From CAYONZ01 sp964405465 (GTDB lineage: Bacteria; Bdellovibrionota; Bdellovibrionia; Bdellovibrionales; JAMPXM01), in NCBI GenBank assembly GCA_964405465.1, contig CAYONZ010000009.1, forward strand, positions 16,705 through 80,704: a stretch of 64,000 bases of DNA, given 5' to 3'. Positions 52,194 to 60,772 of this stretch are shown here, piece after piece. Position 1 is the stretch's first letter. Each line of letters opens with the position of its first letter. Below the pieces are notes generated by a model. The model had not been told where the DNA came from. It was given only the letters and a program-made list of their open reading frames with translations, and ran no database searches. A program made the translations under genes and the position numbers.

Positions 52194-55100
52194 TCTCTCG
52201 ATTAAACGACCAACCTTCATGGCGTGCTTGATCATTTTAAGTGTGGTCATCGGCTTAGCCGGAATGAAACGCTTAGGTGTTGATCTTTTTCCTGATGTGA
52301 CTTTTCCAATTGTCACCGTCACGACGGTCTACCCCGGTGCCGGCCCAGCTGAAGTGGAAACGCTGGTCACAAAACCAGTTGAAGATGAAGTCAGTACGAT
52401 TTCAGGAATCAAACGTTTAAGCTCGAGCAACCAAGAAGGTGTGAGCGTCGTCATTGCAGAATTCACAATGGAAACTGACGTAAAATATGCGGAACAACAA
52501 GTTCGTGATCGAGTGGCCGCAACCAAGAGAAAATTACCGACCGACATCAAAGACCCTGTGATTCGCCGAGTAGACCCGTCTGATCAACCGATTGTGATTT
52601 TATCAGTCAAGGCCGACCTTCGGGAGGATGAGCTTTATGATCTCGCCTATGAAACCATAAAACCAAAACTCGAACAGATCGCCAATGTTGGTTTGATTGA
52701 TATTCTCGGAGGCAGAAAACGAGAACTACATGTGGCACTCGATCGCACAAAGCTCAAGGCAAGAGAAGTTTCGGCTTCACTGGTGGCACAAAGAATTGCC
52801 GGAGCTGGTGAGGACATACCGAGCGGGAAACGAGCCGAAGGTGCAAAAGAAACGATTTTCCGTACAGTTGGTCAGTTCAAGTCACTCCAAGACATCAAAT
52901 CTTTAGTTTTGAGTTTCTATGGCAACGATGTTTCGACTCGCATCTCGGATGTGGGCGAAGTCATTGATACACTTGAAGATGAAACTTCACGTACCTACTT
53001 AAATGGGCAACGCTCTTTATTTATTTATGCCTTCAAACAATCTGGTTCCAACACGGTCGCCGTGGTGGACGCAATCAAAGCCAAAGTCGAAAAAATTAAC
53101 GCCGAAATCAAAGACAAAAAAGGCACACCCTCGATCGCGCTTGTACGCGATGCCGCGGTCCCTATTCGAATCAATATCGCTGATGTGAATGAATCCATCT
53201 ACATTGGTATTGGACTCGCTGTCGTTGTGGTCTTTTTCTTTTTGGCAAATTTTCGATCAACGATCATCACCGGTCTTGCTCTACCAAATTCACTGATTGG
53301 TGCCTTTATTCTGATGTGGCTCGCAGGGTACTCTATCAATATTATGACACTTCTCGCGCTCAGCCTTTCAGTTGGCTTATTGATCGACGATGCCATCGTG
53401 GTTCGTGAAAATATATTTCGCCATATTGAAATGGGAAAAACTCCAAAACAAGCGGCGCTGATTGGAACCCAAGAAGTTTCTCTGGCCGTCATTGCAACAA
53501 CTCTCACCGTCATTGCGGTGTTTGGTCCGCTAGGTTTCTTGAAGGGCGTTGTTGGTCAGTTCTTCAAACAATTTGGACTCACGGTATGTTTTGCGATGGC
53601 CATCAGTCTATTCGATGCCCTAACGGTTGCTCCGATGCTTTCGGCGTATTTCGCAGGCAATCCACACAAAAAACCATCACCACTATTTGCTAATACGATC
53701 GGTGTTTTGCTCAATGCCTTTGAAAAATTTCAGGTCTGGCTTGAAAATGGATACGAAAAACTTTTACGTAAAACAGTGAAACGCCCATTCATGGCACTGC
53801 TCGTAAGTACAGTTATTTTCTTGCTGACGATGTCGACGATAATTTTTGTTCCAAAAACTTTTTTACCAGCTCAAGACGCGGGTGAGTTCACCATTGGTCT
53901 TGATCTTCCTCCGGGAACCAGTCTGCAAGCCATGAGCGAAGTGGCCCTCAAAGTTGATGAGAGTCTTCGCAAAAATGCTGAGGTCGCTGTCTCGGCACTC
54001 ACCGTGGGCAGTAGACAGGGTGACCCAAACTATGCAGATATCTATGTGCACTTGGTCGATTCAAAACAACGCAAGGTCAACACCAGCCAATTTAAAGAAC
54101 GCTTGCGAAATCAGTTAAAGGATTTTGCTTACGCAAACCCTAAGGTCAAAGACTACGATGCCGTTGGTGCAGGACAACGACCATTCAACCTCAACATCTT
54201 GGGTCAAGATCAAAAAATGCTCGAGGAATACTCGCTTCGAGTCAAAGAGCGCCTGCAACAAATTGATGGACTTGTGGATGTGGATGTCAATTTTCGCCCA
54301 GGAAAACCTGAATTCCAAATTCGACCAGATAAGGCACGTGCACAACAACTTGGGGTCACGACGGCTTCGCTTGGAATGGAACTCCGAACACAGATCGAAG
54401 GAATTGTTCCTGCCAAGTATCGTGAGGGGGGAATCGAATACGATGTCCGCGTGCGATTGCAAGATAGCCAGAGAAATCTCAAAGAAGGCTTTGATTCAAC
54501 CTATGTTCCCAATATCAATGGATCACTGGTAAAACTGAGCAATGTGGCCCAGGCAGTCGCTACTGATGGACCATCCAAAATCACTCGACAGGATCGCAAT
54601 CGCTATATTCAAGTGAACGCCGACCTCCGCCCCGGTAGCAAAAAAGGTCTTGGCGATATTATGACGGAAATCGATGGCCTGATGAAAAATGAGCTCAAAC
54701 CTCCGGTAGGAGTGAACTACGCTTTTGTGGGGCAAGCTGAAAACTTTAAAGAAATGCTAGAGAGCATGGTTTTTGCGATGGGCGCTGGTATCTTGTTTAT
54801 TTACCTGGTCTTGGCAAGTCTCTATGAATCTTTTGTTACACCTTTTACAATTATGTTGGCTCTGCCAATGGCGGTTTGTGGTTCAATCGTTGCGCTTGCA
54901 ATCACCCAAGAATCATTCAATATCTTTTCGATGATTGGTGTGATCATGCTTTTGGGTGTCGCGACAAAAAACTCGATTCTGCTTGTCGACTACGCCCATC
55001 AGCTGGGAGATCAGGGTGTCGATCGAGACGATGCAATTGTAAAAGCCGGCAAAACCCGACTTCGCCCAATCTTAATGACAACCATGGCTCTCATTGCCGG

Positions 55101-55329
55101 AACCATCCCAATAGCGATGGGATTAAACGAGGCTTCCAAGCAACGAACAAGTATGGGTGTTGCCATTATCGGTGGTCTAGTGAGCTCTACACTGCTCACT
55201 CTACTGGTGGTTCCAGCTGCTTACTCATTTATTGATCGCTTTCGAGTTTGGTCGAAAGGAATCATGATGAAGATTTTCACAGTTTCCACAGACAGTGATG
55301 ACAAGGCCTCTGCAAAATCAAATCACTAA
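52180..55329 (+). CDS. RND-family efflux pump (HAE1/AcrB type)
   Basis: 1049 residues from ATG 52180, with GGGG nine bases upstream; the frame opens four codons earlier. Twelve membrane helices in two halves flank two large periplasmic loops. LFPDVTFPIVTVTTVYPGAG and VETLVTKPVEDEV are the N-terminal hallmark of hydrophobe/amphiphile pumps. LSVGLLIDDAIVVREN carries the paired Asp of the proton relay. It exports hydrophobic substrates using the proton gradient. The operon has tetR, tolC and this gene but no periplasmic adaptor (AcrA-type), which such pumps normally need. Confidence 0.93.
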   Translation: MNLADLSIKRPTFMACLIILSVVIGLAGMKRLGVDLFPDVTFPIVTVTTVYPGAGPAEVETLVTKPVEDEVSTISGIKRLSSSNQEGVSVVIAEFTMETDVKYAEQQVRDRVAATKRKLPTDIKDPVIRRVDPSDQPIVILSVKADLREDELYDLAYETIKPKLEQIANVGLIDILGGRKRELHVALDRTKLKAREVSASLVAQRIAGAGEDIPSGKRAEGAKETIFRTVGQFKSLQDIKSLVLSFYGNDVSTRISDVGEVIDTLEDETSRTYLNGQRSLFIYAFKQSGSNTVAVVDAIKAKVEKINAEIKDKKGTPSIALVRDAAVPIRINIADVNESIYIGIGLAVVVVFFFLANFRSTIITGLALPNSLIGAFILMWLAGYSINIMTLLALSLSVGLLIDDAIVVRENIFRHIEMGKTPKQAALIGTQEVSLAVIATTLTVIAVFGPLGFLKGVVGQFFKQFGLTVCFAMAISLFDALTVAPMLSAYFAGNPHKKPSPLFANTIGVLLNAFEKFQVWLENGYEKLLRKTVKRPFMALLVSTVIFLLTMSTIIFVPKTFLPAQDAGEFTIGLDLPPGTSLQAMSEVALKVDESLRKNAEVAVSALTVGSRQGDPNYADIYVHLVDSKQRKVNTSQFKERLRNQLKDFAYANPKVKDYDAVGAGQRPFNLNILGQDQKMLEEYSLRVKERLQQIDGLVDVDVNFRPGKPEFQIRPDKARAQQLGVTTASLGMELRTQIEGIVPAKYREGGIEYDVRVRLQDSQRNLKEGFDSTYVPNINGSLVKLSNVAQAVATDGPSKITRQDRNRYIQVNADLRPGSKKGLGDIMTEIDGLMKNELKPPVGVNYAFVGQAENFKEMLESMVFAMGAGILFIYLVLASLYESFVTPFTIMLALPMAVCGSIVALAITQESFNIFSMIGVIMLLGVATKNSILLVDYAHQLGDQGVDRDDAIVKAGKTRLRPILMTTMALIAGTIPIAMGLNEASKQRTSMGVAIIGGLVSSTLLTLLVVPAAYSFIDRFRVWSKGIMMKIFTVSTDSDDKASAKSNH

Positions 55330-55367
55330 CACAGGTATTTGTTGAACCCAGAATCCTAGACCTTGGT

Positions 55368-55397
55368 GCCCTCTTAGACATAAGAGGGCTTTTTTTT
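55368..55397 (+). terminator. Intrinsic terminator of the efflux operon
   Basis: GCCCTCTTA and TAAGAGGGC pair perfectly (9 bp) around a GACA loop and are followed by eight T residues. It lies 39 bases after the RND stop. Confidence 0.93.
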
Positions 55398-55559
55398 GCC
55401 TCGACTTGAGACCATTTTTCAGGACCATCGACCGGATTTCAACTCAGACCTCTGTCGATCTCGACTCTGGCCTAAAGAAGACCAAAGACGGTGTCGATAG
55501 AAAGTTATCAGCACAATTTCAGATGTGCTACAACGAATGGCCAGGGGCCGGGAGTGATT

Positions 55560-55823
55560 ATGGCAACAAAAATGAAGCACGAAAACATGGGTAAGACAAA
55601 AGACAACTCAGAGACAGCGGCAGCAACAGGACCTGCAAAAAAAGTCGTAGCGTTGCCAACCAAGTGCAAAGCAGAGGGATGTAAGTCGGGAATTTCAAAA
55701 CTCGAATTTTGCGATGAACACTACGCTTGGTTTAAATGGGGACTTGTAAATAAAGAAGGAAAACGCCCAATCGACTTCGACAAAAAACACCAGGCCTACA
55801 TGAAGCACAAGAAGTCGGCCTAG
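55560..55823 (+). CDS. Small cysteine/histidine protein, possibly zinc-binding
   Basis: 87 residues from ATG 55560, preceded by GGGAG six bases upstream; a longer frame from 55491 lacks a ribosome site. The first ~35 residues are Lys/Ala/Thr-rich. Then KCKAEGCKSGISKLEFCDEH gives a C-x4-C-x9-C-x2-H array, a plausible single zinc site. The end is basic (YMKHKKSA). I do not recognise the family. It lies alone between two terminators and ahead of the moxR operon; nothing in the surroundings explains it. Confidence 0.72.
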   Translation: MATKMKHENMGKTKDNSETAAATGPAKKVVALPTKCKAEGCKSGISKLEFCDEHYAWFKWGLVNKEGKRPIDFDKKHQAYMKHKKSA

Positions 55824-55896
55824 TCTTTAAATCAGTGTTCACGTTCAAAATCTCATAAAGAGAATCTATTTTTTATCTTCCATTTCTTCCATAAAG

Positions 55897-55924
55897 AAGC
55901 CGCCTGACCAGCGGCTTTTTTTTA
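55897..55924 (+). terminator. Intrinsic terminator after the small zinc-type gene
   Basis: AAGCCGC and GCGGCTT form a 7-bp stem with a seven-base loop, followed by an eight-T run. It separates the small gene from the moxR promoter just downstream. Confidence 0.88.
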
Positions 55925-55931
55925 TGAACCA

Positions 55932-55960
55932 TTGGTTCAGTCTTTCCCCCTACATAAAAT
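55932..55960 (+). promoter_or_regulatory. Candidate promoter of the moxR operon
   Basis: TTGGTT (55932-55937), 17 bases, TAAAAT (55955-55960). Transcription would start near 55967, leaving a leader of only about nine bases before ATG 55976, so nearly leaderless. By eye only. Confidence 0.45.
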
Positions 55961-55975
55961 TTCCGATAAGATATT

Positions 55976-56926
55976 ATGGCATTATTAAAAATCAAATCCG
56001 ACATTGAAATCCCAATCTCCGAGCTAAACGATTTTTTTGCTCATGCTGAAACCGTTGTGCTCGACAAGAGTAAGGAACTCAGACTAACTATGGCGTGCTT
56101 GCTCGCGGGTGGGCACCTTTTGATTGAAGATATTCCAGGCGTCGGCAAAACAACTCTGGTTAAAACTTTTAGTCGACTGATGGGACTCACCACAAATCGA
56201 ATTCAATTTACCAATGATCTTTTACCAGGAGATATAATTGGTAGTTCTATCTATGACCCTGAAATAAAAAAATTCGTATTTCATAAAGGCCCTATCTTCG
56301 CCGAATTTGTTCTAGCTGACGAGCTCAACCGTGCCACACCAAAAACACAGAGTGCATTTCTGCAAGCTATGGAAGAACATCAGGTGAGTGTCGATGGACA
56401 AACGCAAAAACTCCCTGAAACTTTCTTTATAATTGCGACACAAAATCCACGGCAACAGATTGGTACATTTTCGCTTCCAGAATCGCAACTCGATAGATTT
56501 TTGATGCGCATTTCTCTGGGCTATCCAAGTCGCAAAGCAGAGCGCCTTCTCCTACAAGGAGATTCTCGTCAAACACTTCTTGAGTCACTTCCGGTCCTGC
56601 TGCCATTGCACCAAATTAAAGATCTCCAATCACAGGTTAAGAAGGTTCACTTATCAGACAATCTTTTAAATTATGTGCAAGATCTCATCGACGCCACTCG
56701 TGCCCAAAAAACGACTGGTCTCTCTCCTCGGGGAGCACTCGGTTTGGTGCAAGCGGCAAGAGCATGGGCACTTTTAGCTGGACGAGACATTGTCCTACCT
56801 GAGGATGTTCAAGCTGTGGCGCCTTCCGTTCTTTCACATCGACTCAACCCTAGTGAGGATTTCTCTGGAGAAACCGGAGAACGTCTCACACGTGAAATAT
56901 TGCAATCCGTACGAGTCATCGGATGA
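55976..56926 (+). CDS. MoxR-family AAA+ ATPase
   Basis: 316 residues. Walker A is DIPGVGKTTLVKTF; Walker B is FVLADELNRATPKTQ. The MoxR-specific GDIIGSSIYDPEIKKFVFHKG and TQNPRQQIGTFSLPESQLDRF are intact, followed by a C-terminal lid domain with GLSPRGALGLVQAARAWALL. MoxR ATPases act as chaperones, often for VWA or envelope proteins. The stop overlaps the start of the DUF58 gene (ATGA), beginning the usual moxR-DUF58-tgpA cluster. Confidence 0.93.
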   Translation: MALLKIKSDIEIPISELNDFFAHAETVVLDKSKELRLTMACLLAGGHLLIEDIPGVGKTTLVKTFSRLMGLTTNRIQFTNDLLPGDIIGSSIYDPEIKKFVFHKGPIFAEFVLADELNRATPKTQSAFLQAMEEHQVSVDGQTQKLPETFFIIATQNPRQQIGTFSLPESQLDRFLMRISLGYPSRKAERLLLQGDSRQTLLESLPVLLPLHQIKDLQSQVKKVHLSDNLLNYVQDLIDATRAQKTTGLSPRGALGLVQAARAWALLAGRDIVLPEDVQAVAPSVLSHRLNPSEDFSGETGERLTREILQSVRVIG

Positions 56927-57873
56927 ATAAAAAATGGCAGCTTCGCAGTGGACGAATTTATATTCTACCCACACGGTTCGGCTTGCTGATACTTTTGGCA
57001 GCTGTGTCGATTTTAGTTGCCGGAGCTGTTTACGCCAACAACCTCGTTAATATGCTGGCATTTTTTTTATTCTCGCTGATCTTCATATCCATGATCCAGA
57101 CCAACATGAATCTAAAAAGTCTCACCGTCAGTAAAGCCGAAATTTCCTCGGCGCACGCGGGAGAAACGCTTGAAGTCCGAGTCGCGCTTCAAAACAACTC
57201 AAGTTTGCAAAAAGGAAATATCGAACCCTATTTGCCAAACCTCAAACCCATCAGTAAACAAAACCTGTTTGAAATGCAAGACCCAAGAGCTGGCAAGCTT
57301 TACACCAGCAGGTATGAAACCCCGACCCGAGGCCACTACCACGTAACTCGCATCGGACTCAAAACACGTTTCCCGATTGGTTTGTTTGAAGCTTGGATGT
57401 TTCAAGACATCGAAGTAGACTTCTACATATATCCAGAAGCCAAAGGCGACCGCCCCCTTCCTTTGCCTACACTTCAACCCGAAGATTCACACCTTAGTTC
57501 AAGTACCGGGGGAGATGATTTTCACTCGCATCGCAATTACCAAAAAGGTGACTCGCAAAGGCGAATAGACTGGCGAGCCTTAGCCAAAGGCCGCCCTCTT
57601 TTAATTAAAAATTTTGCTGCCGGGGATCCGAAAGCAATCGAACTTTCTTGGCATTTACTCTCCTCTCATTCCTCGACGTCGTCTCCGTCAAATCCAGAGA
57701 CAGAGGAGCGCCTCAGTCAACTCACCCAATGGGTCATTCAAGCGCAGGCAAAAGGACTTGCATTTTCACTTTCCTTACCAAATCAGAATATCAAAATTGG
57801 GCAGGACTTGGCTCACAATAAAAAATGCCTCGAAGAACTAGCTCGCTACAATCAGGAAACCCATGTTCTCTAA
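56923..57873 (+). CDS. DUF58-domain membrane protein
   Basis: 316 residues. Two adjacent hydrophobic segments (about 17-60) follow a basic N-terminus. The DUF58 signature SSTGGDDFHSHRNYQKGDSQ then RIDWRALAKGRPLLIKNF lies near 190-235. A beta-sandwich comes before it and the VWA-like end is short and reduced. DUF58 proteins are usually encoded with MoxR and act together with it at the membrane; the exact task is not established. Translationally coupled on both sides (ATGA upstream, 11-bp overlap with tgpA). Confidence 0.88.
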   Translation: MNKKWQLRSGRIYILPTRFGLLILLAAVSILVAGAVYANNLVNMLAFFLFSLIFISMIQTNMNLKSLTVSKAEISSAHAGETLEVRVALQNNSSLQKGNIEPYLPNLKPISKQNLFEMQDPRAGKLYTSRYETPTRGHYHVTRIGLKTRFPIGLFEAWMFQDIEVDFYIYPEAKGDRPLPLPTLQPEDSHLSSSTGGDDFHSHRNYQKGDSQRRIDWRALAKGRPLLIKNFAAGDPKAIELSWHLLSSHSSTSSPSNPETEERLSQLTQWVIQAQAKGLAFSLSLPNQNIKIGQDLAHNKKCLEELARYNQETHVL

Positions 57874-59941
57874 AAAAGTTAAAAATCGAGAACACATCAA
57901 TTTTCAGTTTCCCCCGCTGGAGCGTCCACAACACTGGCTGCTTGTCATTTGTGTGGGCCTCAACATTCTACCCCATGCCAATACCCTTCCAAACTGGCTC
58001 ATCATCTTTGCACTCGTCACCTTGGCCTGGAATTCTGCACATCTACTGAAGTCAATTCGACTTCCAAAGACTTGGTTGGCAAACCTTTTAGGCGTAGCAG
58101 GAGCAATTGGTGTTTTTGTTCAATATCGAACCTTTCTTGGTCAAGAGCCCGCCACAGCCTTTCTGGTATTTCTCATTTGCGCAAAACTTCTCGAAACCTC
58201 TGGCTACCGTCATGCCATGATGGTCATCTTTACCTGTTTTTTCCTTTTGATGTCCTATCTCCTCACCTCGCAAACCCTATTCAGCACTGTCTTTCTTGTC
58301 GTTGATGCCGTTTTTATTGTCTGGCTGATGTTTCAACTCCACAAAAGTGAAATGGGTTTGCGCTTACAAAGTCTAAAACCAATATTTGCCCTCTTGGGCT
58401 TCACGACTCCACTTTGGGTCACGCTGTTTATATTATTTCCGAGATTTGATGCCACATTTTTACAGATCAACTCGAATAACAAAAGTAGGATTGGATTTTC
58501 CGATCAACTGAACCCTGGAGATGTGGCAAAACTGAGCGAGTCAGAAGAACCCGCCTTTCGTGTGCGCTTTCTGAAAAAAGTAAAGCTTCGCAGCGATGAG
58601 CTCTATTGGCGGGGAGTGATCTTATGGCATTCCGATGGGCTCATTTGGCAAAAAGAAGAACCTCTCAATAACACTCGGGCACTGCGACCGCAGCGCCCAA
58701 CCACCGAGTTCATTGAACAGGAGATCATCTTAGAACCAGGCCTCTCGAAGTGGCTCTTTGCACTCGACACTCCTTTGGACATCTCCATAAACGATACGAC
58801 CAAACAAAACAATTTACTGAAGAAACCTGGACAGATTTTTGAAAACAGACGCGGTGTCGATCAACGCCTGCTCTACATTGCCAAGTCTGTTCGCCCCGAA
58901 GAAACTGAAGACACCCTCCCACCAGAAATAAATTCGTCTGCCTTACAAGTTCCAGAACTCAGCCTGCAAACTCGCGAACTGGTTGGCCGTTTGAAATCCA
59001 AGTTACCAGCGAAAAATTCAGATCAACAAGCCATTGATGCGGTATTAAACTTTCTGCAGACAGAAGAGTTCAAATACACACTTGAACCTGGATTAATTGC
59101 CAACTTGGATGATTTTTTATTTACTAAAAAGAAAGGCTTTTGTGAACACTTCGCTGCCGCCACAGCCACTCTGCTTCGGGCACTCGGAGTACCTACTCGC
59201 GTCGTGCTTGGCTTTCAAGGTGGTGTCGCCAATAATTTTAGTGATTATCTGTTGGTTCGCAATCTCGACGCGCACGCATGGACCGAAGTCTTTAATCGCC
59301 AGACTCGTCGTTGGCAAAGAGTTGATGCCACGTCAGTTGTAGCTCCTCTTCGCTTGCAATACGGCGGACAATTCAATCGACTCACAAAAGAAGAACTCAA
59401 ATTTAGCCCCGAGGAGATTCAACTCAAAGTCGGCCAACCCTTTGTGATTCAAATGGGCTACAAGGTCAATCAGTTCATCGATATGGCTTCGACCTCTTGG
59501 AACAGTTTCCTGCTGAGCTATGATTTCTCTCAACAAACAAAACTCCTTGAATCTCTTGGGTTCAAAGAAAAGTCGCCGTATTTTCTAGCCTTGTTTTGCT
59601 CGCTTGTGCTTTTGCTTTTTTGTATGGTCATGTATTTCTATCTTAAACGTAAAACGACAAGAACTGATCCGATCGCACGCGACTACAAAATCCTTATCAA
59701 TACCTTAAGAACCCATGGCGTGGCCATCGCCCAAAACCAAGGTCCACAAGATCTCTATCTGGCTGCGCTCAAAATCTACCCAAACATCGACTCCGAATTA
59801 CGAGCTTATCTTGAACTCTATGCGGCCATTACTTATGGTCGAGCCTCTGCTGAACATCGACACAGCCGGGCTCTACTTCAAACGCTTAGAGCCTTACATC
59901 ACCAGCTAAACCAGAAACTCAAAACCGTAGATATCAAATAG
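57863..59941 (+). CDS. TgpA-type membrane transglutaminase-like protein
   Basis: 692 residues. Five to six membrane helices (about 25-200) come first. Next is a periplasmic domain with the transglutaminase core: KKGFCEHFAAATATLLRALG (catalytic Cys), NLDAHAWTEVF (His) and RVDATSV (Asp). A final membrane helix lies near 575-595, followed by a short cytoplasmic tail. This is the DUF3488/TgpA layout. TgpA is essential in Pseudomonas, with a role at the envelope. Third gene of the moxR cluster; its start overlaps the DUF58 stop by 11 bases. Confidence 0.92.
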   Translation: MFSKKVKNREHINFQFPPLERPQHWLLVICVGLNILPHANTLPNWLIIFALVTLAWNSAHLLKSIRLPKTWLANLLGVAGAIGVFVQYRTFLGQEPATAFLVFLICAKLLETSGYRHAMMVIFTCFFLLMSYLLTSQTLFSTVFLVVDAVFIVWLMFQLHKSEMGLRLQSLKPIFALLGFTTPLWVTLFILFPRFDATFLQINSNNKSRIGFSDQLNPGDVAKLSESEEPAFRVRFLKKVKLRSDELYWRGVILWHSDGLIWQKEEPLNNTRALRPQRPTTEFIEQEIILEPGLSKWLFALDTPLDISINDTTKQNNLLKKPGQIFENRRGVDQRLLYIAKSVRPEETEDTLPPEINSSALQVPELSLQTRELVGRLKSKLPAKNSDQQAIDAVLNFLQTEEFKYTLEPGLIANLDDFLFTKKKGFCEHFAAATATLLRALGVPTRVVLGFQGGVANNFSDYLLVRNLDAHAWTEVFNRQTRRWQRVDATSVVAPLRLQYGGQFNRLTKEELKFSPEEIQLKVGQPFVIQMGYKVNQFIDMASTSWNSFLLSYDFSQQTKLLESLGFKEKSPYFLALFCSLVLLLFCMVMYFYLKRKTTRTDPIARDYKILINTLRTHGVAIAQNQGPQDLYLAALKIYPNIDSELRAYLELYAAITYGRASAEHRHSRALLQTLRALHHQLNQKLKTVDIK

Positions 59942-60037
59942 AATTAAATCAGCTTCGTCACGAACATAGATCTTGACCCCCAGCAAAAAGCAACTGAACC
60001 TTTTTATAGAATTCAAAAAAACTATCGAGAGGTAAAT

Positions 60038-60697
60038 ATGCATGCACCAACGCTCAGAGCATCTTTCGTCGTCCTTGGCGTCGCACTTTATGCTATCATT
60101 GCCTGTGGTCCCGTTAAACAGAAAACATTTGATGCAAGCCCAACTCCTCCTCAACCGATAAAGAAAGTCGACGGCAAAGACTCAGCCGAAATTATCAACA
60201 ACGCCCTTTATCAGGCCTTCGGATCATGCGGAAAGGGAGACATCAGCTTTGGTGCGCTGAAAGCCCGACCTACGGTACTGGCCAAAACGCCAGAGGGATT
60301 TCCGATTGTAGCCGAGCCCATTATTTACCTTAAAAAAAATGGCCACTTCGTTTTGGATTATCGCGAGTATTTGATTTTGACAAACAATACAATAGGCTCT
60401 CTGCCCTTGGACTCTGGAGCAAAACGCACTCTAATTCACCAACAAGATTTAGAATACCCTTGGTCGATTGAGCAGAGCTCCGTCAATGTCTCTGGCCTCT
60501 TGACCGGAAGACCAACTCAAGCCGATCCGATTGTGATTGCTATCAAGTTTGAACGAGCCCTTTCAACACGAACGCTAGAAAAACATGAAATATTATTTGA
60601 TTTTGCGCATCTCTCCGAAGGTGCGCTCGGCATGAATGCAAAAATTTACTGCGATATGCTTACAAAAAATCCAAAGCGAGATCCACTGCTCCCCTAG
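60038..60697 (+). CDS. Lipoprotein of unknown function
   Basis: 219 residues from ATG 60038, with GAGAGG nine bases upstream. Signal peptide and lipobox IIAC (Cys near 23) show it is a lipoprotein; the Gly after Cys does not suggest inner-membrane retention. The rest is a beta-rich domain with two further cysteines (near 63 and 206) that could form a disulphide. No family is recognised. It lies 96 bp after tgpA on the same strand and may belong to the moxR cluster. Confidence 0.75.
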   Translation: MHAPTLRASFVVLGVALYAIIACGPVKQKTFDASPTPPQPIKKVDGKDSAEIINNALYQAFGSCGKGDISFGALKARPTVLAKTPEGFPIVAEPIIYLKKNGHFVLDYREYLILTNNTIGSLPLDSGAKRTLIHQQDLEYPWSIEQSSVNVSGLLTGRPTQADPIVIAIKFERALSTRTLEKHEILFDFAHLSEGALGMNAKIYCDMLTKNPKRDPLLP

Positions 60698-60772
60698 CCT
60701 TTTATTTGATTCTGAATTGAGCGATCATATTTAAACCATCGAGCATGAATAGCTGAGCCGCACGATCAGGTT

